Of a stretch of DNA of 64,000 nt, positions 12,234 through 26,214 are shown in pieces. The notes below the pieces were generated by a model. It saw nothing but the letters and a program-made list of their open reading frames with translations, made no database searches and was not told the origin of the DNA. The stretch lies in contig NW_027077402.1 in the NCBI RefSeq assembly GCF_963924675.1, forward strand, positions 2,232,001 to 2,296,000. Reading direction: 5' to 3'. Source of the DNA: Phocoena phocoena (lineage: Eukaryota > Chordata > Mammalia > Artiodactyla > Phocoenidae). A program made the translations under genes and the position numbers. Numbering within the stretch: the first letter of the stretch is position 1; every line of letters begins with the position of its first letter.

Positions 12234-13980
12234 TGATGCAACCGGGATTGACCACATCTACACCCAGAGCTGGTTGACACATAAGGCTGGACACTTCAGG
12301 CTGATGGCATTGGTGAGTTTCGGTGAACAAATGCAGACCCTTTGAAGTCATACTGCATGGTACCTATTCCATGGGTCCCAACTCTTCAGGTTCAAGGGAT
12401 TCTTCCTCCAGCTAAAACATGCATGGGAACCCCACAGTATGGTCCACCGTGTGATTGGGAAACGATTTAAAATGCATCTCAGTTTTCGTATCCTGGTCCT
12501 CGGGTTCACCATTCCAGATGCTTTACTAACACTCTCCCCGCTTGGAGAGTCAGTGCCTTTAACCTCCTGTTTCGCACAGCTTGCAATTTCTGTGCAAGAT
12601 GAACAGGAATAGGGAGAACGAATGAGAGACTAGCTGTAGGTGTCTGCACGGGCAAATGTAACGCTCATTGCCCACCAGGAAGAGGAATTAAACAAAGGCT
12701 CAGCGTGCCCTGCTGAAAACAGATTAGGGCCTGAAACAATCATGCGGTTTTGTGCCCAGCTCACAAGAAAGCGAGTTGAAGAAAGGAGCTCAGGGGTACT
12801 GTAATTCACAAACCTGCAGAGTTATAAATGACAGCTATCCTCCAAAAATATATTGAAGTAAGCCTGCGAAGGGGACTTGAAAGCGGGTCAGAATTTCAGG
12901 AAAACGATTGCAGGGGGTAGACTGGAATTGCCCTGAAAGCATAGGAAAAGAGGCAGAACGTCGACAATGATGCACTTGGCCAAAAAGGGCGTATGCGTTT
13001 TTTCCTGAATATATTCAGGAAAAAACGCATACGCCCTTTTTGGCCAACCAAGCAAGCCTGTAAAGGAAATCTGCACTACAATGAAGTCTCACAGCCCCCC
13101 GGGCAAAAGGGCCATCTGAAAAAAGTGTAAAATCCAGAAAGGTAGGACAGGATATGGAGAACAGGGAGCCTTGTTATGCTGATTGGCAGGATGTAAATTG
13201 CCAGCAGCCACCCTGGAGAAGTGTATGGTGTTTCCTGAAACACGTAAGAAACAAAGCAACACAGCCTATGGCACTTCCACTTATGGTCCTATAGCTTACG
13301 GAAATTAAAATCAAAAACAGACAGCCACCCCAATATTTGGGACGGCTGTGTTCACAAGAATCTCGTCTACAGTATCAGGTAAATATCCCAGAAAGCAAAA
13401 AATGGATAAAGAAGTTGTGGCACGTACGTACAATGCAATATCACTCAGCAATGAAATCTGTGTCATCAGGCCCGTAGCGGCATAGTGAGTGGATGCAGGT
13501 ACGGTGATTCTACGTGAACTACGTCACACAGAAAAAGAAACATCATAAGATATCACTAATACACGGAATGTAAACTTGACTAGACATGAACTGAATTACA
13601 AAACAGAACAGGGTCTCAAATTTAGAAAAACAACTAGTGCTTGCTTATGGGGAAAGGTGCGTTGGGGTGCTGCATAAAAGCAGAGACTGAAATTAGCACA
13701 GATAACTTTCCATAAGCCAAATATGTAATAGACAAAACCTACTCCTTGCTCAACGAAATGGAACCAACGCCACATATTCAACGCCTAGGAATATACCTGA
13801 CTAGGAAGAATCTAAAAACCCATGGATATATATGTCTCCGTAAGAGAATCAAGCGTGTGTACAGCGGCCGAAACGCAGCAGTGAAAATCCGATAAATCCC
13901 ATTATCAAAATAAATTTCGAAAACAAAACACAAAGACAGTGAAATAGAGAGCAATTCTTAAATAATTCACTCAGGGCATG
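12234..13980 (+). repeat. Satellite monomer 8 (first unit of the second 8,735-bp block)
   Basis: Palindrome at 12976-13047, perfect. A close copy of monomer 3, sharing GGTTGACACATAAG and CCACAGTATGGTCC. The second half has its own changes such as CATAAAAGCAGAGAC near 13,675. Confidence 0.88.
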
Positions 13981-15725
13981 TGATGCAACCGTAATTGACC
14001 ACATCTACACCCAGAGCTGGTTGAGACATAAGGCTGGACACTTCAGGCTGATAGCATTGGTGAGTTTCGGTGAGCAAATGCAGACCCTTTGTAGTCATAC
14101 TGCATGGTACCCATTCCATGGGTCCCAACTCTCCAGGTTCAAGGGATTCTTCCTCCAGCTAAAACATGCATGGGAAACCCAGAGTATCATCCACCGTGTG
14201 ATTGGGAAACGATTTAAAATGCATCTCAGTTTTCGTATCCTGGTCCTCGGGTTCACCATTCCAGATGCTTTACTAACACTCTCCCCGCTTAGAGAGTCAG
14301 TGCCTTTAACCTCCTCTTTGGCACAGCTTGCAATTTCTGTGCAAGATGAACAGGAATAGGGAGAACCAATGAGAGACTAGCTGTAGGTCTCTGCACGGGC
14401 AAATGCAACGCTCATTGCCCACCAGGAAGAGGAATTAAACAAAGGCTCAGTGTGCCCTGCTGGAAACAGATTAGGGCCTGAAGCAATCCTGCGGTTTTGT
14501 GCCCAGCTCACAAGAAAGCGAGTTGAAGAAAGGAGCTCAGGGGCACTGTACTTCACAAACATGCAGAGTTATAAATGACAGCTATCCTCCAAAAATATAT
14601 TGAAGTAAGCCTGCGAAGGGACTTGAAAGCGGGGCAGAATTTCAGGAAAACGATTGCAGGGGGTAGACTGGAATTGCCCTGAAAGCATAGGAAAAGAGGC
14701 ACAACGTCGACAATGATGCACTTGGCCAAAAAGGGCGTATGCGTTTTTTCCTGAATATATTCAGGAAAAAACGCATACGCCCTTTTTGGCCAACCAAGCA
14801 AGCCTGTAAAGGAAATCTGCACTACAATGAAGTCTCACTGCCCCCCGGGCCAAAGGGCCATCTGAAAAAAGTGTAAAATCCAGAAAGGTAGGACAGGATA
14901 TGGAGAACAGGGAGCCTTGTTATGCTGATTGGCAGGATGTAAATTGCCAGCAGCCACCCTGGAGAAGTGTATGGTGTTTCCTGAAACACGTAAGAAACAA
15001 AGCAACACAGCCTATGGCACTTCCACTTATGGTCCTATAGCTTACGGAAATTAAAATCAAAAACAGACAGCCACCCCAATATTTGGGACGGCTGTGTTCT
15101 CAAGAAGCTCGTCTACAGTATCAGGTAAATATCCCAGAAGGCAAAAAATGGATAAAGAAGTTGTGGCACGTACGTGCAATGCAGTATCACTCAGCTATTA
15201 AATCTGTGTCATCAGGCCCGTAGCGGCCTAGTGAGAGGATGCAGATACGGTGATTCTACGTGAACTAGTCACACAGAAAAAGAAACATCATAAGATATCA
15301 CTAATACACGGAATGTAAACTTGACTACACATGAACTGAATTACAAAACAGAACAGGGTCTCAAATTTAGAAAACCAACTAGTGCTTGCTTATGGGGAAA
15401 GGTGCCTTGGGGTGCTGCATAAAACCAGAGACTGAAATTAGCACAGATAACATTCCATAAGCCAAATATGTAATAGACAAGACCTACTCCTTGCTCAACG
15501 AAATGGACTCAACACCACATATTCAACGCCTAGGAATATACCTGACTAGGAAGAATCTTAAAACCCATGGATATATATGTCTCCGTAAGAGAATCAAGCG
15601 TGTGTACAGCGGCGGAAATGCAGCAGTGAAAATCCGATAAATCCCATTATCAAAATAAATTTCGAAAACAAAACACAAAGACAGTGAAATAGAGAGCAAT
15701 TCTTAAATAATTCACTCAGGGCATG
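13981..15725 (+). repeat. Satellite monomer 9
   Basis: Palindrome at 14722-14793, perfect. A close copy of monomer 4. A private change in the opening, CAACCGTAATTGACC, replaces the usual CAACCGGGATTGACC. Confidence 0.88.
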
Positions 15726-17472
15726 TGATGCAACCGGGATTGACGACATCTACACCCAGAGCTGGTTGAGACATAAGGCTGGACACTTCTGGCTGATAGC
15801 ACTGGTGAGTTTCGGTGAGCAAATGCAGACCCTTTGAAGTCATACTGCATGGTACCCATTCCATGGGTCCCAACTCTCCAGGTTCGAGGCATTCTTCCTC
15901 CAGCTAAAACATGCATGGGAAACCCAGAGTATCGTCCACCGTGTGATTGGGAAACGATTTAAAATGCATCTCAGTTTTCGTATCCTGGTCCTCGGGTTCA
16001 CCATTCCAGATGCTTTACTAACACTCTCCCCGCTTGGAGAGTCAGTGCCTTTAACCTCCTGTTTGGCACAGCTTGCCATTTCTGTGCAAGATGAACAGGA
16101 ATAGGGAGAACCAATGAGAGATTAGCTGTAGGTGTCTGCACGGGCAAATGTAACGCTCATTGCCCACCAGGAAGAGGAATTAAACAAAGGCTCAGTGTGC
16201 CCTGCTGGAAACAGATTAGGGCCTGAAGCAATCCTGCGGTTTTGTGCCCAGCTCACAAGAAAGCGAGTTGAAGAAAGGAGCTCAGGGGCACTGTACTTCA
16301 CAAACCTGCAGAGTTATAAATGACAGCTATCCTCCAAAAATATATTGAAGTAAGCCTGCGAAGGGGACTTGAAAGCGGTGCTGAATTTCAAGAAAACGAT
16401 TGCAGGGGGTAGACTGGAATTGCCCTGAAAGCATAGGAAAAGAGGCAGAACGTCGACAATGATGCACTTGGCCAAAAAGGGCGTATGCGTTTTTTCCTGA
16501 ATATATTCAGGAAAAAACGCATACGCCCTTTTTGGCCAACCAAGCAAGCCTGTAAAGGAAATCTGCACTACAATGAAATCTCACTGCCCCCCCGGGCAAA
16601 AGGGCCATCTGAAAAAAGTGTAAAATCCAGAAAGGTAGGACAGGATATGGAGAACAGGGAGCCTTGTTATGCTGATTGGCAGGATGTAAATTGCCAGCAG
16701 CCAACCTGGAGAAGTGTATGGTGTTTCCTGAAACACGTAAGAAACAAAGCAACACAGCCTATGGCACTTCCACTTATGGTCCTATAGCTTACGGAAATTA
16801 AAATCAAAAACAGACAGCCACCCCAATATTTGGGACGGCTGTGTTCACAAGAAGCTCGTCTACAGTATCAGGTAAATATCCCAGAAACCAAAAATGGATA
16901 AAGAAGTTGTGGCACGTACGTACAATGCAATATCACTCAGCAATGAAATCTGTGTCATCAGGCCCGTAGCGGCATAGTGAGCGGAAGCAGGTACGGTGAT
17001 TCTACGTGAACTATGTCACACAGAAAAAGAAACATCATAAGATATCACTAATACACGGAATGTAAACTTGACTACACATGAACTGAATTACAAAAAAGAA
17101 CAGGGTCTCAAATTTAGAAAACCAACTAGTGCTTGCTTATGGGGAAAGGTGCCTTGGGGTGCTGCATAAAACCAGAGACTGAAATTAGCACAGATAACTT
17201 TCCATAAGCCAAATATGTAATAGACAAGACCTACTCCTTGCTCAAGGAAATGGACCCAACACCACATATTCAACGCCTAGGAATATACCTGACTAGGAAG
17301 AATCTTAAAACCCATGGATATATATGTCTCCGTAAGAGAATCAAGCGTGTGTACAGCGGCCGAAACGCAGCAGTGAAAATCCGATAAATCCCATTATCAA
17401 AATAAATTTCGAAAACAAAACACAAAGACAGTGAAATAGAGAGCAATTCTTAACTAATTCACTCAGGGCATG
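15726..17472 (+). repeat. Satellite monomer 10
   Basis: Palindrome at 16468-16539, perfect. A close copy of monomer 5 at exactly +8,735 bp, including CAGAAACCAAAAATGG. Confidence 0.88.
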
Positions 17473-19219
17473 TGATGCAACCGGGATTGACCACATCCAC
17501 ACCCTGAGCTGGTTGAGACATAAGGCTGGACACTTCAGGCTGATAGCATTGGTGAGTTTCGGTGAGCAAATGCAGACCCTTTGAAGTCATACTGCATGGT
17601 ACCCATTCCATGGGTCCCAACTCTCCAGGTTCAAGGGATTCTTCCTCCAGGTAAAACATGCATGGGAAACCCAGAGTATCGTCCACCGTGTGATTGGGAA
17701 ATGATTTAAAATGCATCTCAGTTTTCGTTTCCTGGTCCTCGGGTTCACCATTCCAGATGCTTTACTAACACTCTCCCCGCTTGGAGAGTCAGTGCCTTTA
17801 ACCTCCTGTTTGGCACAGCTTGCCATTTCTGTGCAAGATGTACAGGAATAGGGAGAACCAATGAGAGACTAGCTGTAGGTGTCTGCACGGGCAAATGTAA
17901 CGCTCATTGCCCACCAGGAAGAGGAATTAAACAAAGGCTCAGTGTGCCCTGCTGGAAACAGATTAGGGCCTGAAGCAATCCTGCGGTTTTGTGCCCAGCT
18001 CACAAGAAAGCGAGTTGAAGAAAGGAGCTCAGGGCCACTGTACTTCACAAACCTGCAGAGTTATAAATGACAGCTATCCTCCAAAAATATATTGAAGTAA
18101 GCCTGCGAAGGGTCTTGAAAGCGGGGCTGAATTTCAGGAAAACGATTGCAGGGGGTAGACTGGAATTGCCCTGAAAGCATAGGAAAAGAGGCACAACGTC
18201 GACAATGATGCACTTGGCCAAAAAGGTCGTATGCGTTTTTTCCTGAATATATACAGGAAAAAACGCATACGCCCTTTTTGGCCAACCAAGCAAGCCTGTA
18301 AAGGAAATCTGCACTACAATGAAATCTCACTGCCCCCCCGGGCAAAAGGGCCATCTGAAAAAAGTGTAAAATCCAGAAAGTTAGGACAGGATATGGAGAA
18401 CAGGGAGCCTTGTTATGCTGATTGGCAGGATGTAAATTGCCAGCAGCCACCCTGGGGAAGTGTATGGTTTTTCCTGAAACACGTAAGAAACAAAGCAACA
18501 CAGCCTATGGCACTTCCACTTATGGTCCTATAGCTTACGGAAATTGAAATCAAAAACAGACAGCCACCCCAATATTTGGGACGGCTGTGTTCCCAAGAAG
18601 CTCGTCTACAGTACCAGGTAAATATCCCAGAAAGCAAAAAATGGATAAAGAAGTTGTGGCACGTACGTGCAATGCAATATCATTCAGCAATGAAATCTGT
18701 GTCATCAGGCCCGTAGCGGCATAGTGAGTGGATGCAGGTACGGTGATTCTACGTGAACTACGTCAAACAGAAAAAGAAACATCATAAGATATCACTAATA
18801 TACGGAATGTAAACTTGACTACACATGAACTGAATTACAAAACAGAACAGGGTCTCAAATTTAGAAAACCGACTAGTGCTTGCTTATGGAGAAAGGTGCC
18901 TTGGGGTGCTGCATAAAACCAGAGACTGAAATTAGCACAGATAACTTTCCATAAGCCAAATATGTAATAGACAAGACCTACTCCTTGCTCAACGAAATGG
19001 ACCCAACACCACATATTCAACGCCTAGGAATATACCTGACTAGGAAGAATCTTAAAACCCATGGAAATATATGTCTCCGTAAGAGAATCAAGCGTGTGTA
19101 CAGCGGCCGAAACGCAGCAGTGAAAATCCGATAAATCCCATTATCAAAATAAATTTCGAAAACAAAACACAAAGACAGTGAAATAGAGAGCAATTCTTAA
19201 ATAATTCACTCAGGGCATG
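17473..19219 (+). repeat. Satellite monomer 11 (type D)
   Basis: Palindrome at 18214-18285 with two mismatches (AAAAAGGTCG in the left arm and the ATATAC centre). A copy of monomer 6 at +8,735, and also the start of the three-monomer block repeated at monomers 14-16. Confidence 0.88.
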
Positions 19220-20968
19220 TGATGAAACCGGGATTGACCACATCTACACCCAGAGCTGGTTGAGACATAAGGCTGGACACTTCTGGCTGATAGCACTGGT
19301 GAGTTTCGGTGAGGAAGTGCAGACCCTTTGAAGTCATACTGCACGGTACCCATTCCATGGGTCCCAACTCTCCAGGTTCAAGGCATTCTTCCTCCAGCTA
19401 AAACATGCATGGGAAACCCAGAGTATTGTCCACCGTGTGATTGGGAAACGATTTAAAATGCATCTCAGTTTTCGTATCCTGGTCCTCGGGTTCACCATTC
19501 CAGATGCTTTACTAACACTCTCCCCGCTTGGAGAGTCAGTGCCTTTAACCTCCTGTTTGGCACAGCTTGCCATTTCTGTGCAAGATGAACAGGAATAGGG
19601 AGAACCAATGAGAGACTAGCTGTAGGTGTCTGCACGGGCAAATGTAACGCTCATTGCCCACCAGGAAGAGGAATTAAACAAAGGCTCAGTGTGCCCTGCT
19701 GGAAACAGATTAGGGCCTGAAGCAATCCTGCGGTATTGTGCCCAGCTCACAAGAAAGCAAGTTGAAGAAAGGAGCTCAGGGGCACTGTACTTCACAAAAC
19801 TGCAGAGTTATAAATGACAGCTATCCTCCAAAAATATATTGAAGTAAGCCTGCGAAGGGGACTTGAAAGCGGGGCTGAATTTCAGGAAAACGATTGCAGG
19901 GGGTAGACTGGAATTGCCCTGAAAGCATAGGAAAAGAGGCAGAACGTCGACAATGATGCACTTGGCCAAAAAGGGCGTATGCGTTTTTTCCTGAATATAT
20001 TCAGGAAAAAACGCATACGCCCTTTTTGGCCAACCAAGCAAGCCTGTAAAGGAAATCTGCACTACAATGAAATCTCACTGACCCCCCCGGGCAAAAGGGC
20101 CATCTGAAAAAAGTGTAAAATCCAGAAAGGTAGGACAGGATATGGAGAACAGGGAGCCTTATTATGCTGATTGGCAGGATGTAAATTGCCAGCAGCCACC
20201 CTGGAGAAGTGTATGGTGTTTCCTGAAACACGTAAGAAAAAAAGCAACACAGCCTATGGCACTTCCACTTATGGTCCTATAGCTTACGGAAATTAAAATC
20301 AAAAACAGACAGCCACCCCAATATTTGGGACGGCTGTGTTCACAAGAAGCTCGTCTACAGTATCAGGTAAATATCCCAGAAAGCAAAAAATGGATAAAGA
20401 AGTTGTGGCACGTACGTGCAATGCAATATCACTCAGCAATGAAATCTGTGTCATCAGGCCCGTAGCGGCATAGTGATTGGATGCAGGTACGGTGATTCTA
20501 CGTGAACTACGTCACACAGAAAAAGAAACATCATAAGATATCACTAATACACGGAATGTAAACTTGACTACACATGAACTGAATTACAAAAAAGAACAGG
20601 GTCTCAAATTTAGAAAACCAACTAGTGCTTGCTTATGGGGAAAGGTGCCTTGGGGTGCTGCATAAAACCAGAGACTGAAATTAGCACAGATAACATTCCA
20701 TAAGCCAAATATATAATAGACAAGACCTACTCCTTGCTCAACGAAATGGACTCAACACCACATATTCAACGCCTAGGAATATACCTGACTAGGAAGAATC
20801 TTAAAACCCATGGATATATATGTCTCCGTAAGAGAATCAAGCGTTTGTACAGCGGCGGAAATGCAGCAGTGAAAATCCGATAAATCCCATTATCAAAATA
20901 AATTTCGAAAACAAAACACAAAGACAGTGAAATAGAGAGCAATTCTTAAATAATTCACTCAGGGCATG
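19220..20968 (+). repeat. Satellite monomer 12
   Basis: Palindrome at 19962-20033, perfect. CCTTATTATGCTG, CAAATATATAATAGAC and AGTGATTGGATGC are shared with monomer 15 at +5,246. It begins GATGAAACCGGG, a private change. Confidence 0.88.
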
Positions 20969-22717
20969 TGATGCAACCGGGATTGACCACATCTACACCC
21001 AGAGCTGGTTGAGACATAAGGCTGGACACTTCTGGCTGATAGCACTGGTGAGTTTCGGTGAGCAAGTGCAGACCCTTTGAAGTCATACTGCATGGTACCC
21101 ATTCCATGGGTCCCAACTCTCCAGGTTCAAGGCATTCTTCCTCCAGCTAAAACATGCATGGGAAACCCAGAGTATCGTCCACCGTGTGATTGGGAAACGA
21201 TTTAAAATGCAGCTCAGTTTTCGTATCCTGGTCCTCGGGTTCACAATTCCAGATGCTTTACTAACACTCTCCCCGCTTGGAGAGTCAGTGCCTTTAAACT
21301 CCTGTTTGGCACAGCTTGCCATTTCTGTGCAAGATGTACAGGAATAGGGAGAACCAATGAGAGACTAGCTGTAGGTGTCTGCACGGGCAAATGTAACGCT
21401 CATTGCCCACCAGGAAGAGGAATTAAACAAAGGCTCAGTGTGCCCTGCTGGAAACAGATTAGGGCCTGAAGCAATCCTGCGGTTTTGTGCCCAGCTCACA
21501 AGAAAGCGAGTTGAAGAATGGAGCTCAGGGGCACTGTACTTCACAAACCTGCAGAGTTATAAATGACAGCTATCCTCCAAAAATATATTGAAGTAAGCCT
21601 GCGAAGGGGACTTGAAAACGGGGCTGAATTTCAGGAAAACGATTGCAGGGGGTAGACTGGAATTGCCCTGAAAGCATAGGAAAAGAGGCACAACGTCGAC
21701 AATGATGCACTTGGCCAAAAAGGGCGTATGCGTTTTTTCCTGAATATATTCAGGAAAAAACGCATACGCCCTTTTTGGCCAACCAAGCAAGCCTGTAAAG
21801 GAAATCTGCACTACAATGAAATCTCACTGACCCCCCTGGGCAAAAGGGCCATCTGAAAAAAGTGTAAAATCCAGAAAGCTAGGACAGGATATGGAGAACA
21901 GGGAGCCTTGTTATGCTGATTGGCAGGATGTAAATTGCCAGCAGCCACCCTGGGGAAGTGTATGGTGTTTCCTGAAACACGTAAGAAACAAAGCAACACA
22001 GCCTATGGCACTTCCACTTATGGTCCTATAGCTTACGGAAATTAAAATCAAAAACAGACAGCCACCCCAATATTTGGGACGGCTGTGTTCACAAGAAGCT
22101 CGTCTACAGTATCAGGTAAATATCCCAGAAAGCAAAATATGGATAAAGAAGTTGTGGCACGTACGTGCAATGCAATATCACTCAGCAATGAAATCTGTGT
22201 CATCAGGCCCGTAGCGGCATAGTGAGTGGATGCAGGTACGGTGATTCTACGTGAACTACGTCACACAGAAAAAGAAACATCATAAGATATCACTAATACA
22301 CGGAATGTAAACTTGACTACACATGAACTGAATTACAAAACAGAACAGGGTCTCAAATTTAGAAAACCAACTAGTGCTTGGTTATGGGGAAAGGTGCGTT
22401 GGGGTGCTGCATAAAACCAGAGACTGAAATTAGCACAGATAACTTTCCATAAGCCAAATATGTAATAGACAAGACCTACTCCTTGCTCAAGGAAATGGAC
22501 CCAACACCACATATTCAACGCCTAGGAATATACCTGACTAGGAAGAATCTTAAAACCCATGGATATATATGTCTCCGTAAGAGAATCAAGCGTGTGTACA
22601 GCGGCCGAAACGCAGCAGTGAAAATCCGATAAATCCCATTATCAAAATAAATTTCGAAAACAAAACACAAAGACAGTGAAATAGAGAGCAATTCTTAAAT
22701 AATTCACTCAGGGCATG
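20969..22717 (+). repeat. Satellite monomer 13 (type A)
   Basis: Palindrome at 21711-21782, perfect. AAAATGCAGCTCAG and GGGTTCACAATTCC define type A, shared with monomers 16, 19 and 21. Confidence 0.88.
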
Positions 22718-24465
22718 TGATGCAAACGGGATTGACCACATCTACACCCAGAGCTGGTTGAGACATAAGGCTGGACACTTCAGGCTGATAGCATTGGTGA
22801 GTTTCGGTGAGCAAATGCAGACCCTTTGAAGTCATACTGCATGGTACCCATTCCATGGGTCCCAACTCTCCAGGTTCAAGGGATTCTTCCTCCAGGTAAA
22901 ACATGCATGGGAAACCCAGAGTATCGTCCACCGTGTGATTGGGAAATGATTTAAAATGCATCTCAGTTTTCGTTTCCTGGTCCTCGGGTTCACCATTCCA
23001 GATGCTTTACTAACACTCTCCCCGCTTGGAGAGTCAGTGCCTTTAACCTCCTGTTTGGCACAGCTTGCCATTTCTGTGCAAGATGTACAGGAATAGGGAG
23101 AACCAATGAGAGACTAGCTGTAGGTGTCTGCACGGGCAAATGTAACGCTCATTGCCCACCAGGAAGAGGAATTAAACAAAGGCTCAGTGTGCCCTGCTGG
23201 AAACAGATTAGGGCCTGAAGCAATCCTGCGGTTTTGTGCCCAGCTCACAAGAAAGCGAGTTGAAGAAAGGAGCTCAGGGCCACTGTACTTCACAAACCTG
23301 CAGAGTTATAAATGACAGCTATCCTCCAAAAATATATTGAAGTAAGCCTGCGAAGGGGACTTGAAAGCGGGGCTGAATTTCAGGAAAACGATTGCAGGGG
23401 GTAGACTGGAATTGCCCTGAAAGCATAGGAAAAGAGGCACAACGTCGACAATGATGCACTTGGCCAAAAAGGGCGTATGCGTTTTTTCCTGAATATATAC
23501 AGGAAAAAACGCATACGCCCTTTTTGGCCAACCAAGCAAGCCTGTAAAGGAAATCTGCACTACAATGAAATCTCACTGCCCCCCCGGGCAAAAGGGCCAT
23601 CTGAAAAAAGTGTAAAATCCAGAAAGGTAGGACAGGATATGGAGAACAGGGAGCCTTGTTATGCTGATTGGCAGGATGTAAATTGCCAGCAGCCACCCTG
23701 GGGAAGTGTATGGTGTTTCCTGAAACACGTAAGAAACAAAGCAACACAGCCTATGGCACTTCCACTTATGGTCCTATAGCTTACGGAAATTGAAATCAAA
23801 AACAGACAGCCACCCCAATATTTGGGACGGCTGTGTTCCCAAGAAGCTCGTCTACAGTACCAGGTAAATATCCCAGAAAGCAAAAAATGGATAAAGAAGT
23901 TGTGGCACGTACGTGCAATGCAATATCATTCAGCAATGAAATCTGTGTCATCAGGCCCGTAGCGGCATAGTGAGTGGATGCAGGTACGGTGATTCTACGT
24001 GAACTACGTCAAACAGAAAAAGAAACATCATAAGATATCACTAATACACGGAATGTAAACTTGACTACACATGAACTGAATTACAAAACAGAACAGGGTC
24101 TCAAATTTAGAAAACCGACTAGTGCTTGCTTATGGAGAAAGGTGCCTTGGGGTGCTGCATAAAACCAGAGACTGAAATTAGCACAGATAACTTTCCATAA
24201 GCCAAATATGTAATAGACAAGACCTATTCCTTGCTCAACGAAATGGACCCAACACCACATATTCAACGCCTAGGAATATACCTGACTAGGAAGAATCTTA
24301 AAACCCATGGAAATATATGTCTCCGTAAGAGAATCAAGCGTGTGTACAGCGGCCGAAACGCAGCAGTGAAAATCCGATAAATCCCATTATCAAAATAAAT
24401 TTCGAAAACAAAACACAAAGACAGTGAAATAGAGAGCAATTCTTAAATAATTCACTCAGGGCATG
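22718..24465 (+). repeat. Satellite monomer 14 (type D)
   Basis: Palindrome at 23460-23531 with the ATATAC centre mismatch. Copy of monomer 11 at +5,245, with the opening changed to GATGCAAACGGG as in type B monomers. Confidence 0.88.
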
Positions 24466-26214
24466 TGATGCAACCGGGATTTAACACATCTACACCCAGA
24501 GCTGGTTGAGACATAAGGCTGGACACTTCAGGCTGATTGCACTGGTGAGTTTCGGTGAGCAAATGCAGACCCTTTGAAGTCATACTGCATGGTACCCATT
24601 CCATGGGTCCCAACTCTCCAGGTTCAAGGCATTCTTCCTCCAGCTAAAACATGCATGGGAAACCCAGAGTATCTTCCACCGTGTGATTGGGAAACGATTT
24701 AAAATGCATCTCAGTTTTCGTATCCTGGTCCTCGGGTTCACCATTCCAGATGCTTTACTAACACTCTCCCCGCTTGGAGAGTCAGTGCCTTTAACCTCCT
24801 GTTTGGCACAGCTTGCCATTTCTGTGCAAGATGAACAGGAATAGGGAGAACCAATGAGAGACTAGCTGTAGGTGTCTGCACGGGCAAATGTAACGCTCAT
24901 TGCCCACCAGGAAGAGGAATTAAACAAAGGCTCAGTGTGCCCTGCCGGAAACAGATTAGGGCCTGAAGCAATCCTGCGGTTTTGTGCCCAGCTCACAAGA
25001 AAGCGAGTTGAAGAAAGGAGCTCAGGGGCACTGTAATTCACAAACCTGCAGAGTTATAAATGACAGCTATCCTCCAAAAATATATTGAAGTAAGCCTGCG
25101 AAGGGGACTTGAAAGCGGGGCTGAATTTCAGGAAAACGATTGCAGGGGGTAGACTGGAATTGCCCTGAAAGCATAGGAAAAGAGGCACAACGTCGACAAT
25201 GATGCACTTGGCCAAAAAGGGCGTATGCGTTTTTTCCTGAATATATTCAGGAAAAAACGCATACGCCCTTTTTGGCCAACCAAGCAAGCCTGTAAAGGAA
25301 ATCTGCACTACAATGAAATCTCACTGCCCCCCCAGGGCAAAAGGGCCATCTGAAAAAAGTGTAAAATCCAGAAAGGTAGGACAGGATATGGAGAACAGGG
25401 AGCCTTATTATGCTGATTGGCAGGATGTAAATTGCCAGCAGCCACCCTGGAGAAGTGTATGGTGTTTCCTGAAACACGTAAGAAAAAAAGCAACACAGCC
25501 TATGGCACTTCCACTTATGGTCCTATAGCTTACGGAAATTAAAATCAAAAACAGACAGCCACCCCAATATTTGGGACGGCTGTGTTCACAAGAAGCTCGT
25601 CTACAGTATCAGGTAAATATCCCAGAAAGCAAAAAATGGATAAAGAAGTTGTGGCACGTATGTGCAATGCAATATCACTCAGCAATGAAATCTGTGTCAT
25701 CAGGCCCGTAGCGGCATAGTGATTGGATGCAGGTACGGTGATTCTACGTGAACTACGTCACACAGAAAAAGAAACATCATAAGATATCACTAATACACGG
25801 AATGTAAACTTGACTACACATGAACTGAATTACAAAAAAGAACAGGGTCTCAAATTTAGAAAACCAACTAGTGCTTGCTTATGGGGAAAGGTGCCTTGGG
25901 GTGCTGCATAAAACCAGAGACTGAAATTAGCACAGATAACATTCCATAAGCCAAATATATAATAGACAAGACCTACTCCTTGCTCAACGAAATGGACTCA
26001 ACACCACATATTCAACGCCTAGGAATATACCTGACTAGGAAGAATCTTAAAACCCATGGATATATATGTCTCCGTAAGAGAATCAAGCGTGTGTACAGCA
26101 GCGGAAATGCAGCAGTGAAAATCCGATAAATCCCATTATCAAAATAAATTTCGAAAACAAAACACAAAGACAGTGAAATAGAGAGCAATTCTTAAATAAT
26201 TCACTCAGGGCATG
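24466..26214 (+). repeat. Satellite monomer 15
   Basis: Palindrome at 25208-25279, perfect. First half as monomer 7 (GATTTAACACATC), second half as monomer 12 (CCTTATTATGCTG, AGTGATTGGATGC). Confidence 0.88.
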
